From NCBI RefSeq assembly GCF_011397635.1, contig NC_064752.1, positions 4,546,607-4,610,606 on the forward strand: a stretch of DNA of 64,000 bases. Reading direction: 5' to 3'. A program made the translations under genes and the position numbers. The notes under the pieces were generated by a model. That model was given only the letters and a program-made list of their open reading frames with translations, was not told where the DNA came from and ran no database searches. Every line of letters starts with the position of its first letter. The stretch's first letter is position 1. Of this stretch, positions 46,431-61,200 are shown piece by piece. The stretch is from Epinephelus fuscoguttatus (Eukaryota > Chordata > Actinopteri > Perciformes > Serranidae).

Positions 46431-49400
46431 CAAGTGGACGGGTCATGTAGCTGCTCCAGCTGCAGTTATACTTACTTGTGGCCAACCGCCAGCCCTGTAC
46501 GCCACAGTGTTTCTGCCACCATGGCAAAAAAATCAGTAAAGAAACCAAAACTCATTTTCTGGGCCATTCAATGTTTTAATATAGTTTTATATTGCCAGGT
46601 GGCGTTTATAAATCCCGTAGACAGTCATACTTTGCGTTTGTGATCGTGACTTCCTATGCGTCATTATGCGCCTAAAGGGAAGCCTTGTACTTGTATCGTA
46701 CACACCAGTGAAATCTAAGGAAATGAAGAGGCTTTTTTTTTTCATTAACTGTATTCCCACTTTATCAGTACAAAGGTTCAAACAGACTCTGTAAAATATA
46801 GTATTTGTTCATTACAATACATGACAACATCACTTCCACATGTGCTTGAGAAAAAAGATAATTTAAAATAGGAAGTGAAATACGCAATATAACTGGATAT
46901 AAAGAAAAGGCTGTGTTTTAAAAGTGTCTTGTAAAAGTGTCTAAGAGGTGGTTGCTTAAAATGTAGTTTTTTAAATTTATTTTTAAATGCTTCGAAAACA
47001 GGAGGAGGTCTACACTGGAGTAGATAATATTCGACCAGCAGAATAAAATTGATACTCAGTATATTAGTATTTGTGGTCATGTTCTCAGTCTCAAACATAA
47101 GTTATCCAGGTCATGTGATCTGCTTTGGGAACAAATATTAATGGGACTACAGAAAATAAGAGATAAACATTTTACAGTTACCGGTAAGGCGCAATTTATT
47201 AATTATTGTCTTTTTTTTTTTTTTTTTTTTTTTCAAGCATATACTTATCAGCACTCTTAAAGTGTGCCGCTTGTAGTAAGTAAGGATTGCTTGAGCCAGT
47301 TGAAGGCACTGAACACATGTATGTGTGATCAGGAGATCAGGATGGTACCGCCTCTGTGTCATTTTGAGCCAAAAAATCCTTAGATATTATAACTGGCCTT
47401 AAAAATCCAGTAAATCCAGTTTATAAATATATGATTAAGTGACTTACTTTTGCTCTACAGTGTGAAGTTTTCTTTCTCAGTGACTAAATGTTTAACAGCT
47501 TTCATTACACACACAGCCATGTTATAGAATGTTAGAAGGAGATTATTCCTCTGAACATTTTGTTTGGAAGTCACTCGTGCTTCATGGAACTTTTGCTGTT
47601 GGTAAACAAATTGTGTCTTCTTCAGTTTAGCCTCCCACACTTCCTCAAGTACAACACTCAGGTAAACTTACTGTAAGCAAGACCTTAGTTGCATTTTCCA
47701 CAGGAAGGACTTCTGGGACCTCCTGACATTTTCAGTAATCCTCAGTGTATTCAGGAAGTGAGTGATGCTGCAGGACAGAACGAGCAGCTACCTAATCAAC
47801 CCTTGTTATCAGTAAAGGTCACGCACATTGGGGCCGTTTGTTATGTTGCATGCAGTGTGCACACACACACAGCATCACAGGGATTTATTAGATATGTCTT
47901 CAGAGAGAGTTTCTCATTATTGACATTAAAAGAATCTGCAATTAGAAGGAGCCGGGGGGGTCACTCCATTAGCTGTGATATTTAAGATGATTTACTTTAA
48001 CTGTCTTTTTTTAGTAAATTAAAAACAAGTTGCAGAATTCTCAGTGGGTAACAAGTGATTTAAGTTCACTGACATTAACAGGGCTGTTTAAAAACAATAA
48101 TATTCTCTGTGGTGCTGCTCTTTATCTCTGATCCACAAGGAGAATGTCTTTGTTCCTCACGTGTCTGACTTCTTTGCTCTTTCATAAACTTTACCTTTGA
48201 AACCAATTATCAGAAACTTTGCTTTAGAGAAGTTTGTTAATGATCATCACAACTTAACCGTGAAGTTGTTGCATCATTTCACACTTCTTTAATCTTAAAT
48301 TCATAAAACATACATTTGAATTAAGTTACATTTTCAGTAAGCTCATTTTCAGGTTGTATTTGTCTTTTATGATTGTAAATTGAATATCTTTGGGTTTCTG
48401 GCTGCTGGTCTGACAAAAGAAGCCATTTAAATACATCAACTTGGTTTCTGAGAGCTTGTAATTGTCATGTATTTTACTGTGTTCTAATATTTTGTAGCCA
48501 GGTTGTGATTATTATAAATATTGCGATATTCCAACATTCAAATATGTTCAAACTTCTGCCCCCTTCACCCTTATAGTGATGAAAAGATATGAATTAAAAA
48601 AAACACAAACACCGCCATCCAAAAGTAATCATTGGCAAATGTAATCATAAATACATTTAACAACTTTTTACAACTATTAAAGTGTTTAAAGTATTATGGT
48701 GTACTGCAATTGTACATGTGGTTTGTCCAAGTGGTGTTGCCATACTCTAGCAGAAGCAGTTGCTTGAGTGTTGTGGGTACAGTCAGTGTCAAACACTGTG
48801 CTTTTTCTCTATTTCATTACTTTCAAATGTATTTAAAAGCTGAAAACTAGAAAGTAACATGAGTGTTACGTAGCCTCTATCACTGACCATTATTTTAGTT
48901 TTTGTAATGTGTTTGTATGTCATGCACGTCAAAAATGTCATAGTATAGTATGTCATTGAAAAAGTCAGTGGCCCTCACTGTTCAATCTACCACACAAACA
49001 GCGCAGATCCAAACACAGAAATCATCTAATGATGGGGTTTACAGGTGATTCATGAAACGTTCTTTTCTCACCAATCACAGTGTGAGGGCTCATTTATGCT
49101 CACTATTACATACAGAAACAGAGACGGACAAAGCCTTCTGTCCGTACTCTGCGTTGTTTTTTTCCATTCTTGTGTACATTTCCTGAAAGCTTACAGAAAT
49201 ACACGCAACAGAGCAGTGCCATTGGAGATCGCAAAGGCAGTGTAGCATAGTTCAAGCGAGAGACGACCTTAGGAGACAACAAAGAACTTTGAATTATGGT
49301 GAAAAGAAAAGAATCCGTTATATAATGAAAAGAACTCTCCGTCCTCACTGGGATGTATATATAATGGCCACATTAACACTGCCGTCTACAGCATTGCCTC

Positions 49401-52030
49401 CTCCTAGAGGTGCAATATTACGACCTCTTCCACTGTTGCCTCATTTGTTGTGTTAAACTGCGCCCTCCAGTACAATCTATTAGCTGTATCTATGCCATCA
49501 TAAAGGACATTTACATTTGAAACAGCGATATCTATTTTCGTATGTAATGGTATGGTGACCATATTTTGATATCCAAAAAAGAGGACACTCAGCCGGCCAC
49601 GACATAGCCTACTTAAATGATACTCACAGTTTACTCAAAGGTTCCTTATAATTTTAATATATTTAAAGTTTATACATATGGATAGAAAATTCAGTCATAT
49701 TACAAAATAATATCTCTCAAATATCCTGCCTCAAAATATTCTCGGTTTAGAGGCCTTGTTCCAAGAGTTCACGTCATGGAGAGGCGTAATACAGCTGAGA
49801 AGAGAAACTTCTCTAAGCTCGAACTGGAAACACTCATATCCCAGATCCAGTTTAACCAGTATAGTATTTTTATTGCATTTTATTTGGCTGCCTGAAAAGT
49901 GGCATCAAATAAAGAAGCAAATACACTGTATGGAAAGAAATCACTGCTGCGGTCAACAGGGTTGTAGCAGACAAACTCCAGCTGAGGTTGGAATATTTGA
50001 TTTATACACCTATGTCATGTACTGACCTATGGCCCACATATACTAATAATATTAGTCTAGATATTATATAATAATAATATTATTGTAATATTGCCCACAA
50101 AACCTTATAATTGACCCAGAAGTAGGAGTGTGTGGCTGCGGATATCTGTCTGCTTCTAGTTCCAGCATAACAGGTGGTGGTGGGGACACAGACACACCAC
50201 CTATGTCTGAGCTGGACACTGGTGAAAAATTAATCACCAAGGTAACTAGTATTTTAATATTTACAAAGTTTCAGTGTTTATTTATTTCTTTTCAATAATG
50301 TTTAATGATAAATGATATAATGATGCTTTGGTTTGTTGGTGTTTAAAAAAAATTCAGATGAATCAGAGCCAGGCACCAGTGGTGTTCAGTCAGTTTGGAG
50401 CCAGTCCCAAGAAACTGCGAGCTGTGAACACATCGTTGTAGGCCTTTACAAAAGGCAGTATTTTCGCATAGGATTTACGTTTTATTTACCTCCACGCTGG
50501 AGGCCTAATGTGGGATTTGATTGTAGCCTCCGCTTAAATCTTCATTGATAAATGCCAAGGTTTGTGTGGAAATGACCACACACCCAGTTTTCTGTTGTGT
50601 GCTCACTTTGTAAATGAGGACTACTATGTGTACTTTTTCTGTGAGGCCTTCAATCCTATGCTGGCTCCCTAAAATGGCACTCAGTCATCAAAACTTTGGG
50701 AACCCCTCATTGAAAATTTTGTTTCAGAATGCTCTAAAATAACCAGTTTAGCTGTTGAGTTTCTAAAAACTTCTCCCAAGACCTCAGAGTGTTGGGTTGG
50801 AAAAGATGGCGGTTGAAAATGGTCCCCCTCCCAGTGATTATGGCCCTTTCTTGTACATTACATAATAAATCAATTAACAAAGGAACTAAGTAGCAATGCG
50901 CCAATCCCACTTTTTCTTTCCTAATAAAATGCCTCTAACGAGTACTGATACTGATACTTCCCCACATTTAAAATCTGTAATCTTCACTGTTTGAAACTCT
51001 TTGGGATGATTTTATGTACGATAAACACTAAGCTATTTATCACTGTAGCAAAAAAAGAGTCAGGCCTTGAGTGAGTGGATATTTTTTATGACATTTACAA
51101 TGAAAGCGTATTTGTTCCAATCTGTTGATTTCAGTCCAAATAACAAGTCTAAGCAGTTTTAGTAAAACTATTGTTATAGTTAGTCATGCTAGTTTGAAAG
51201 TAAGAATAACAGGAACAAACAAGTTGCATCATAGTCTACAGAGAAAATGTGTTTAAGGTCATTGTCAGTAATGAAGCTCTTTGTTTGAGAGCAGTAACTG
51301 ATCCCTGTGGAACTGCTCTTTAAACACTGTGGATCCACAGGGAAATAGCTTTGTTCCTTTAAGTGTTTCGTTTACTTGCTTGTCTGCTTACCTTTAGAAA
51401 AACAAAAGTTACTGTTGACCCACTGAGAATGAACTTTGGTCATCAGGGTACTCGTCACCTTTCAGAGGCAGCTTGAGTTGTGAAGAAATTCTCACTATTA
51501 AAGTCCCACAAAGAAAAGTTTAGTAGAAAGTTTTGAGTTCCATACAGTTGATAAAACTCTGTTTTTAAACCCACCTTTTATTCATTTTTTTTTAACCAAA
51601 AACAATGACGCTTAAACGCTCCCCTCATAGGCAGATCATGTTAGTGACATAAGTACACTTTAGAGTACAAGGATATATTTTGTCCACCTGTACTAGAGAT
51701 TCCCTGGACTTGAGAAATTAATTGCGCTACTGAAGGAATAAAGACGAGATTTATTCCTGATAACACTTTGTTATGCAACTATCCCACACATTGTAATGAC
51801 TCAGCTCTTTGTGCTTTATGGGCATAGATAGATTAGAGAACAGGCCCACGGGTCCAGGGGGTCAGGGGCCCCTGGACCGGCTGCTTTTGCTGCTTTGTCT
51901 TTTCTCCTGATCCAGATCAGGGTCTTTTAATATCAAGTATCTGCCAACTGAAGTAAATCCAATATTTGTTTTTGATAAAGTTTATTTTACGCATTCAAAA
52001 TTCCAAAATAGATTTCAAATGTTTTCCTGA
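46431..52030. other. gene-poor region, nothing firmly recognised
   Basis: AT-rich sequence with a poly-T run near 47211-47234. A short piece near 49550-49600 (GGTGACCATATTTTGATATC) looks like a common fish repeat. Near 50150-50420 is a stretch with Ser/Thr-rich frames that may be old transposon coding remnants. No gene, RNA or complete element could be supported. Confidence 0.5.
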
Positions 52031-52541
52031 AAGGTCCACTGTGTAAGAGTTAGAGAGCTTTACTGGTCCCTAGTGGTGAAGATTGCTGATTGCAGTTTAA
52101 CTTCCTTGGAGTTGCTTCAGTTTACATTGTTCAGGGGGTTTTCAGCAGGAGCCAAATAATCCGCAGTGGTTTCTTACTCCACAAAACAAAGAGACCAGGT
52201 GATTTAAACTGGTAAAAACACTGTATAAAGTAGTTTCATTTTACAAATCATTGTTTCTCCTATGCTGTTGGGCGTGTCAGAGACAGGCCACTAGCCCAGC
52301 ACCTGTGCAATCTGTGTTCACCTTTTGTTACTGATAAACAGAAGTTCAGGAGGTTTTTACCTTTTAGAGGAATTATCTGCAGAGGTCTCAAACAGGCCAG
52401 GTGATTTAAACCTAATGAAGCAGTTTAATGTCACAAAAGATCTGTTTTTCTGAGGCTGCTTATACACCAAAGAAAACATACTTGTAATATTATATGCAGT
52501 TTCTGCCAGTATAACTGCCTAAATCCTACACAATGGACCTT
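52031..52541. mobile_element. short inverted-repeat transposon (MITE)
   Basis: The left tip AAGGTCCACTGTGTAAGAG is complementary, with a few mismatches, to the right tip, whose reverse complement reads AAGGTCCATTGTGTAGGAT. The interior has the CAAAACAAAGAGACCAGG block also found at 57848-58251, so the two are relatives of one fish family. Non-coding; superfamily not determined. Confidence 0.7.
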
Positions 52542-52942
52542 CAGATTATTTATATGATTTGATAGGAACTAATTAGTACATTTCCAGTTGATATATTTTA
52601 AACAAGTCTGGAGTAACTGAGGAAGTTATTTAGTCTGTGCTGGGGTTGGGTACTGAACTCAAGTATAAGTCACTACAACCGAGTACCGATTCAGGTTAGT
52701 CTGTGTCAAATTTTGGTGCCCACATCTGGGTGAAAACGCCGGGCTCAGACAGGAGGCTGAAGCAGTGCAAAGTGACCCAAAGAGCAGAAACTATTTCTGC
52801 AGCCGTGATCTGCTGCGATAGTTTTGGTGTCTGGTCATCAATCTAGTATCAATGCTGTTCATGATATACTTTTTTTAAATTAGTTATTTATTCCACATAT
52901 TTGTCAAAGAGGTCTTAATAAAGAGGGAGAAAAACAAGCACG

Positions 52943-52945
52943 CAC

Positions 52946-52983
<38 letters not shown>
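52943..52983. repeat. (CA)n microsatellite
   Basis: CA run with one CG interruption near its left end. Confidence 0.95.
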
Positions 52984-52988
<5 letters not shown>

Positions 52989-53791
52989 CAGACAGAGACT
53001 CAGCTCTACATGTGATTGGTGGAGCAGAGGAGTACAGAGAGAAAAAGAGAGTGAGACTATGTTCAAGAACGATACTTTTTCTTATGACTAAGAGACTGGA
53101 AAACTGAAAAAAGGTACCACCAGGTACAGGTACTGAATTCCAGATAACAATGTTGCTTCAAATGTGAACAGTACCCAACCCTATCAGTGCACAGCAGATA
53201 TTGTCTGCTGGCAAACATACAGCTCAACATTTATAGAAAAGGTTTCCAGTAGGGAATGAATGAATAATTAATAAATATTTATGTAGGATTAAATGGAGCT
53301 TTTCATTTAGGAACATTTTCAAGTTAAATAGTTCTTTACAGGAAACTTGAAATTATTAAGCCGTCACAGACCTGTAAATCAAGTGTTACTTTCTGTTCAG
53401 TTATTTAGTCTTTCATGTTACGGCTGCAGAGCACACTGAGCAACATTTCATTGACATACAGTGACATGAGTAAAGCAGTTCAAATCAGTTTGACAGCAGG
53501 ACATCTCTGCTCTAAGAAAACAGAACCTGCTTCTCACGCTCTTTTGATTTTTTTCCTTCAATATTTTCTGTCGTTTGCTGTAGTATTTGTATAATCTTCA
53601 TCTCCACTGAACTAAATACTGATGTTCAGATGCAGTTTTTCAACCCGAGAGTTCTTGTTCACCTGCAAAATGTCACAGAAAGAGAAACAACACATCTACA
53701 AACACATTTTCTTAATAAGACACCAAATTCTGAAGTAAAAACAGAAACTGGAAATATAAAACACGTTACTCGAAAGTGAAAAGTTCACTCT

Positions 53792-53797
53792 TTTATT
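53792..53797 (-). terminator. candidate poly(A) signal of matn4
   Basis: AATAAA on the minus strand about 1.4 kb past the matn4 stop codon. It implies a 3' untranslated region of roughly 55215-53775. A closer signal may exist; this one was chosen by motif only. Confidence 0.4.
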
Positions 53798-54533
53798 GCC
53801 TTCTGTGCTGTAATACAGGGATCCATCAGAAAAGTAAAAAAAGGTAAAGCTATTGGAAAATATACAAAAACATAGACATTCAAATATAAAAGGGTATATT
53901 TTTATACAACACTACAAGAGTGAGATGATCTACCAAAGTTAATTTACATACAGCGCCCTGTGAGGCCTCCCTGTTAGTCTAATGTGACTGGATTATAACA
54001 GACTGCTCAGACACTGCTGATGATGTGATGGACCACTTTAGGGCAAAGAGAAAAATATCAAACACTTTTTTATTTCTAATACTCAGACGTGTTGAGGGCA
54101 CTGTAAGACAAATTTTGAAAGTGCACAGTAGAGAATGAATTTGATTTTTGAAAGGTAAGGCCATATTTGTTCTGACTAAAAAAAAATACTGAGTCCTGTC
54201 ACAATTGGTTCATCACATTTTCTCAGACCACAGCTTTATGAACAACGACACTTCAGACTTTATAACATCCCTTTTTGTTTTAAATCCAAACCGCTTTTCT
54301 CTTTGAAACTGTCGGACCTGTGATCAAACAAGTAATGACTTAGTATGAAAATGACTCGAGCCAATTTGAAATTGGGAGTGGTAACAACACTTCATTTTTA
54401 TAACTCCTTTTTTAATTTAAATTTGCTATTCTACTGTGGTAGAAAAAAACAATCTGCTATAAATACATCATAATAAAACTTAATAAACCATACAAAACAG
54501 ATCAAGTATAAACAGGGCACTGACAGACGGAGG

Positions 54534-54638
<105 letters not shown>

Positions 54639-54709
54639 AATGACACAGTCTGTGTGATGAACATTTCAGTACACTGATTACATCTAGTTTACAAAGATAG
54701 CCTACAAAC

Positions 54710-54746
<37 letters not shown>

Positions 54747-55215
54747 ACTGTTATAACATGTGTTACATGATGACTATTAGTAACAAATGTAAAACAGTCT
54801 TGAATTCATCCTTATAATGTAGGTACACCAAAAACACAGATGTTCTGGGGAATCTTGGAAATGTAATATCCATCTGTTTTATGAAAGCATTTGTTTTTCA
54901 TCTTAACAGCTGGTTCTCTTGGTGACGTGTGGGAAAGTTTCTGTTGTTTTTTTTCTTGTTTTTTTAAAAGACAAAAAGTGTACAGTTGGGTCTTTTACAT
55001 CTACACCAGAATTATGATTCTGTCACAAGCTTTCAGATAAATGTCGCCCTCATGAGCATGACGAGGAACAGACCGTCTGAAAGCTACAAAGGCTTTGTGA
55101 AAAGACACTTTGGTTTTGTCCATTGATTTGGAAGGTTTCTGATGCTCCCTCCTCTTCCTCACTCTGTTATTCTCCCTCTGTGGCGTCCCGTCAGCTCACT
55201 GTGATGATGATTAGA

Positions 55216-58200
55216 TCACTTCCTGGAGAGAAGCTGGTTCTCCAGCTGCTCCAGACGAGCAGTCATCCCAGACAGTAGACAGGTGATTAAGGAATGATAA
55301 TGATATAAAGGTATTCACTGTGAGTCTGCTCATAAATACATGCATGAACAAATGTCAAATATTTATTGGAAATTAAGACGTCTTTTTTTTGTTTTTGAAA
55401 AAAAGATGCTTTCAGGTAATTTTTGGTAGACTACATCTAGCACCGTTTACATGCTATGTTTTGTTTTGTTTTTTTCTTTTTGTCCTCAAATCTATTGTTG
55501 TCAAAGCGGACGCATGGTAGGCGCGCTCAACGTGAGAGCAATTCTGTCCCAGTGTGCAAACATTTCCAAGTGCCTATTTTCCAGAGTGCAACGGTTATGT
55601 TGTGAGATACACAAAGTTAAACTGTTGGAAGGCATCAGTGTGCACCGCATGTCATGTGAGAACGAACAACCAATTGTAGTCAGCAGATACCTTTCCCTTC
55701 TTTTGTAAGCATCATTCTGTTGTAAATATGAAGGAGAAATCGATCATTGCAGAATATCAGCAGCGTTATTCCTTAGTTTAGTTTCTTTATTTAGTTTTAC
55801 CTGATTTTTATGTCGCATCGTGGGACTTGGAACAGTTGTGGGAAAAATTTGGAACCAAAAAGATCTGTTTATACAAACAAACTGTTGTGCATCTGTTGCA
55901 GTACAAAGTAGCAAAGAGTGCAAATAAATCAAAATATAAACAATAAAGACTAACAAGGTGCAAAAACCAAATGTGCATGATGTAAGATATGTGGGTTTGC
56001 TAACGGACCTCTCGCTCTACAGACTCAAGTCTAAATCAGTCAAAAGACAGCCGTAACTAAAGCTGCAGTTTCACATCTGTAACATCCATTATCTTTGCCT
56101 TTAAATCATTTTTATATTACCACTGAATCCATGACTGCAGGACCCTCATACCGATGAACACACAGAAGAATACCAACCAAATTTGGTGTATTTACTCTGG
56201 TGTCTTGTGGGGACTTTTCTTATTGCAGATCACGATGAGTAATTGAGTCTTCTTCCCAAGTCACAGAGGCTTCTACACAATATTTATTTAATTTTGTTTT
56301 GGTTTCTTGTGTTTGGATGAAGACATTTTTTTAAAAGGATATGTTTCTGTGTGAGCTGCTCCAGGCTGCTCATGGTGGCCTGCTGGAACTCCACCAGACT
56401 CTCACAGGCACACGGATCCTTCACCTCGATCTCCCCCTGACTCTCCTCTGCAAAGAAATAACGTCACAGACAAACAGTTTTACTTCATCTCTTTGTGACA
56501 CTTCATACTTTCACCTCAACACACTTGTCTTTTGTTACTTACAGGAAAAACATATGATAGGCTCATAAAGCATGTTGCAGTTTAAATTGCCCTTATGAAA
56601 CAACAAATTAAAACTCTAAGTCACAGGCCTCTTTGTTTAATAAGGTAATATTATCATATTTTTGGTATTATGTTTTGTAATTGCTTCACACTGCTGTGCA
56701 TTTCCTACTTCTGTCAGCAGATGGAGCCAGAGAACAAGACATCACAGTGACCTGCCAGCAGACACTTGGATAGGTTTCACATGTGAGTCTCATCTTTTAC
56801 ATTTTCCTTATGTTGAACAAAGTCTTTTGAAAATATTACAATTAATTAATAATAAATAAATTATAAAAAATAAAAAATTAATAATTAATTAATTAATTAA
56901 TAAATAATAAATTAATTTCACAATAATGTTTATGATACTGAAATAAAGCAAATTAAAAAGTACAATGTGATAAAAGAGTTGAAAGTAGACATTCCCCCTG
57001 TAGGTTGTATCATGGGCCTGTACAGTGTGCTGCATTATGGTTATATTTCTGCCATTTTATGCACCGAACCTCTTCAATTAATCATTTATTTTATAACCCA
57101 TCATATTTTTTTTTAATGCAAAGCAATTTCAGCCACCATATACAGTAAATATGTTAAGTAAACATACAGTTTGTTAATCTGTAGTGAAGTAAAGGTTGTT
57201 ACTTTACAACTGATTTTTCAATCAACTGTACACAGACATTAAGACAATGATCAGTGACCATTTGGGTGCTTTTAAATATTAAACAGCAGTCACTAAGATT
57301 TCCATCCCTGTTAAGCAGTGTAACATTTAGGAGTGTTGTATATTTCCTCTTTTATATTGCTCGTTTCAAGCCCTATTCACACAGGACTAGTATTACCTGG
57401 TGACCTCTGGTCATTTGTAATAATTGTAAAGGTTGTCTGAGATTTTAATCCTGTACCATCTGCCATGTCTGTAATTTGCCGAATAATATTTCTGCTGCAA
57501 ACTACCTCCTATATTTCTCCAAACACAGGTTATGGGATGATATTTGTCCTGTGTGAATCTGCATCTGGGTGATTTGGGGTCTTATTTAGGTTTTTTGTTT
57601 TCTGCGGGCCTCTTTCCTGGTCGGAAATGGTGGAGGCTGATGTTGGCAACTGTAAATGACAGTTTTGACAGCCCTTTGGGTGGAAGAGGTTCATTTAGCT
57701 ACACAGTGTGGAGACCCATTGGCAGAAAGAGCAAGCTTAAACCCATCCAAAGAGCGAAATCTCAAAAGAGATGAGATTAGATGAGATGTGACAATTTGTG
57801 TCACATTCGGTTCTGCCTTTTTACCCCACTAAAAGAAGTGGTTAAAGGAGCAGTGTGTAGGATTTAGGGGGACTTCATGGTGAGCACTGCAACTAGCCGA
57901 AACTTCCTCTGGTTAGAATTCCTTCATTGTTCATTGTTCAGGAAGTTTTTTTCATCGGTAGCCAAATTATCCACAGAGGTCTCTTCCTCTCCAAAACAAA
58001 CAGACCAGATGTTTGAAACGGATAAAACACTGAATAAAGCAGTTAAATGTTACAAATCAGTGTTTGTTTGATACTGTTTGGCACTTTGGACGGGCCCCGT
58101 CCCCAACACCTGCTCACCTTTGTTCTCTGATAACTTAAAATCCAGACGCTCAGGGTTTTTTACCAAGAGCTGAATTCCCTGCTGAGGCCTCCTCCTCTCC

Positions 58201-61200
58201 AAAACAAATGTTTCACATTAAAAAAAAAAAAGTGTTTTTCCTACACTGCTCATCGCAGCTGGTCTTCTGACTACGGTTGCCAACGTGAGAACTTGAATGT
58301 CCCTGTCTAGAGACAGTGTTTAAGTAAATACAATAAAATACAGACTTTGCTTATCCTGTGGAAATGTGCCGCATGAAACTCAGTGGTGGGGGGTCATTTT
58401 TAAATCACACGAGGTCCCCTGGTAACACCAGTCCTGTGCGAACAGGACTAAAGTCAGGTATAGTATCTAGTACCTGGACAGACGTTCAGTTTGAGGTTCT
58501 CAGCGATGGTGCTGATGGCCGTGAAGTCGGTGGTGTAATAGAAATGTTTCTCCACAGGCTCAGATGCAATTTCACGAAGCTCATCCTCTACAGCTTTTCC
58601 AACACCCACGGCGTACATGGTGATACCTGCGTACATGCACATAAACATACACGTCACAAACGTACTTCTGCAGGGACTGGACTCAGAGTATTACCCTAAA
58701 AATACAAACTGTAGCGCTGATTCGACCCTCACACCAGTTGAGTCTTACCGGCTTCTTTGGCCTTCTTGGCGTACTCTGTGATGTCGTCCTGCGAGCGTCC
58801 GTCTGTGAAGACCAGTCCAATTCGAGGGATGTTGCGGCTGGAAGGACGAGCGCCCTCCGCCTCTGAGAAGCTGTTCTCCAGCATGTGTTTCAGGGCCAGA
58901 CCTGTCATAGTGCCTTTCTCCATGTAGTCAACCTAGACAAGGACAAAACAGCAGTTCAAGTCCCAAGTGTCTGCATTTCTTATGGGCTCACACTAGAAAA
59001 GGACAAAGAAGCTGTTCCTGCTGGACGCCCATGAAATAAAAGTCTGTAGCATGTTTGTACCAAAATAATTGATTGATTTCATTTCAGAAATACTTATTAA
59101 TACTTTCTGAACACCGGTAGCTGGTGATGCATCTGATAGTAGAACATAAAACTGAAGATCACTTGCAGGTGAAAACAGAGAAAAGCAACAACTTTACCTT
59201 CATCACTGCAGCTTTGATCTCGTCAGCAGTGTGGTACATGTTGAGAGGGAACTCTGTCCGGACCCGGCTGGAGTACTGAACCAGACCGACTCTGGTGCCA
59301 TGTGCAGACACATCCAGAGAGTCCACAACCTGGGGGCACAAGGCACAGATACTTGATCAGTGTACCTCCATGTTTACCTCGGCCAAGGAGATTGTGTTCA
59401 GCTCGGTTTGTGCATTTGTTTGTCACTTTGTCAGCAGGATTACAGAAAAACTACTGACCAGATTTTCTTGAAACTTGGTGAAAATTAAGCATTGGTCAAC
59501 GAAGAAGACATTAATTTTGGAGTGGCTCTGAATCACATGGCGAATCCACAGATATTTTTTTATTTACACATGGCAGTCACCTCAGACGTCACAAGCAAAG
59601 GTGGAGGTGGCTCACGCTGGCAGCAGTGCTGACAAAGCTAAAGGTGTGATCATATGGCGGTGCTCATACAGGACAGTATGATGAATATTTGAGCTTTTGT
59701 TGACCAATTGTTTGTTACACAATTGGATTACCTTATTTTGATACCTGTTAAGCAATACCAGTTCTCTATCTGCCCCGGGAGCAGCTTGCCGACACAACCA
59801 ATCGGCAGTTAGCTGTAAACAAACATCTGCTCTGTGTAGGAAATAATTATTCTTTCAGATAAATAACTAGATTTGAATGTGTTAAATTATATTCTTTTGT
59901 CGTTGTTATTTTTGTAAAGTGCAATACACAATGACATCAAAATACTGAAGTTGTTATATGACAACATGACCCACCTGGTTTACAAACTTTTTGACTAGCT
60001 CAAAGTTTTGGGGGCGGACACTCTTGGAGCCGTCAATCAGAAGCACCAGGTCGATGTTGGCTGACTTACAGGCTGAAGGAGAGAGAGAGATGGAGGATAG
60101 ATACTGACAATGTACACAGTCATAAGTTTGCTTTTTTAAAATTCACCACAAGTATTTTTTCTATTGCACAGAAATAGCAAAATGATTTGAGGTACAGTAA
60201 TATAGACACATGCATATTTGTCAGCTTCTCTGTACATATCTAACTCTAAATGCTTTAACAACAAAATGTACAGGATTCACATCAAATGTGTTTATGTTAC
60301 TGTAAGTGTTTATTATAAAGAAAATTCTAGTTTTGCACATGTTGTTATTAAATTGTCAGATCTTCAGTATCAGATTTCAGTTTAGCCTGAAAAATTAATT
60401 AGCTGTAGTCTTAATATGTGCATTTGAGGAAGTCAGTCATTCAGTCCAAAACTGTGTTGGTAACACAAATACAGGATTCCCATGGTCATGAAATTCCTGG
60501 AAAATTTATGAAATTGGAAAAACAGTCTTCCAGATCTGGCAATGGTTTGGAATTAACAAAATGTTTTGGGAAAGTTTTGAGCATACAGTTTGTCTGTTGT
60601 TAAAAACATAATTAAAAAATACCAAAACATGTATAATGTTATATGAAGTATGTTTCTTGTATTTCTATTTTAAAATCTAGTGCTGCTCTGCATGACATGA
60701 GGGCAATCAGTGTTAATTTATTAAGTTTTCACGTACACTCAGGTTCAGACAAGGTTGCAAGACAATAATCAGACATGTCCATAAAACAAACATTTACTTA
60801 ACAAGAAAGACATGCATACAAATTTGTCAAAATTATAATCTAAACACATGTCAAAGTGCTTTGACATCTTTAGGCTCTTGGTTCTGTATCGAGGGGCGCA
60901 GCCTTGACGTTTTGTGAAGTACCTTTATGTACCCTGTCTAATGAGCGAGGAAAGTTAGCAAGTGCTACCAGTTTGCTCATCTGCAAATGCCTTGGAAGTG
61001 CGTGTTCAGATAGGCCGACCTACTCTAAAAGACAGTACTTAAATAAAGTCATGGTAACAAGTATTAAATGGTAAAAATGTGTGGGAACCCTGTGTGACGA
61101 TTTGTTGAGAAAAAAAGAACAGACTATTTTGTCTCAGCCTTATTTTTCCATTACTGCTGCTTTCTCTTTGGAAAATGAACGATATGTCCTCAGTATAATA

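Noticed and set aside
47689-47985. 98-codon open frame
   Set aside because: No motif, no splice context and no repeat family; length is within chance for this base composition.
58400-58440. Inverted motif CAGTCCTGTGCGAACAGGACT as a regulatory site
   Set aside because: Short imperfect palindrome in a matn4 intron near a MITE with similar tips (57375-57558); more likely a transposon scrap.
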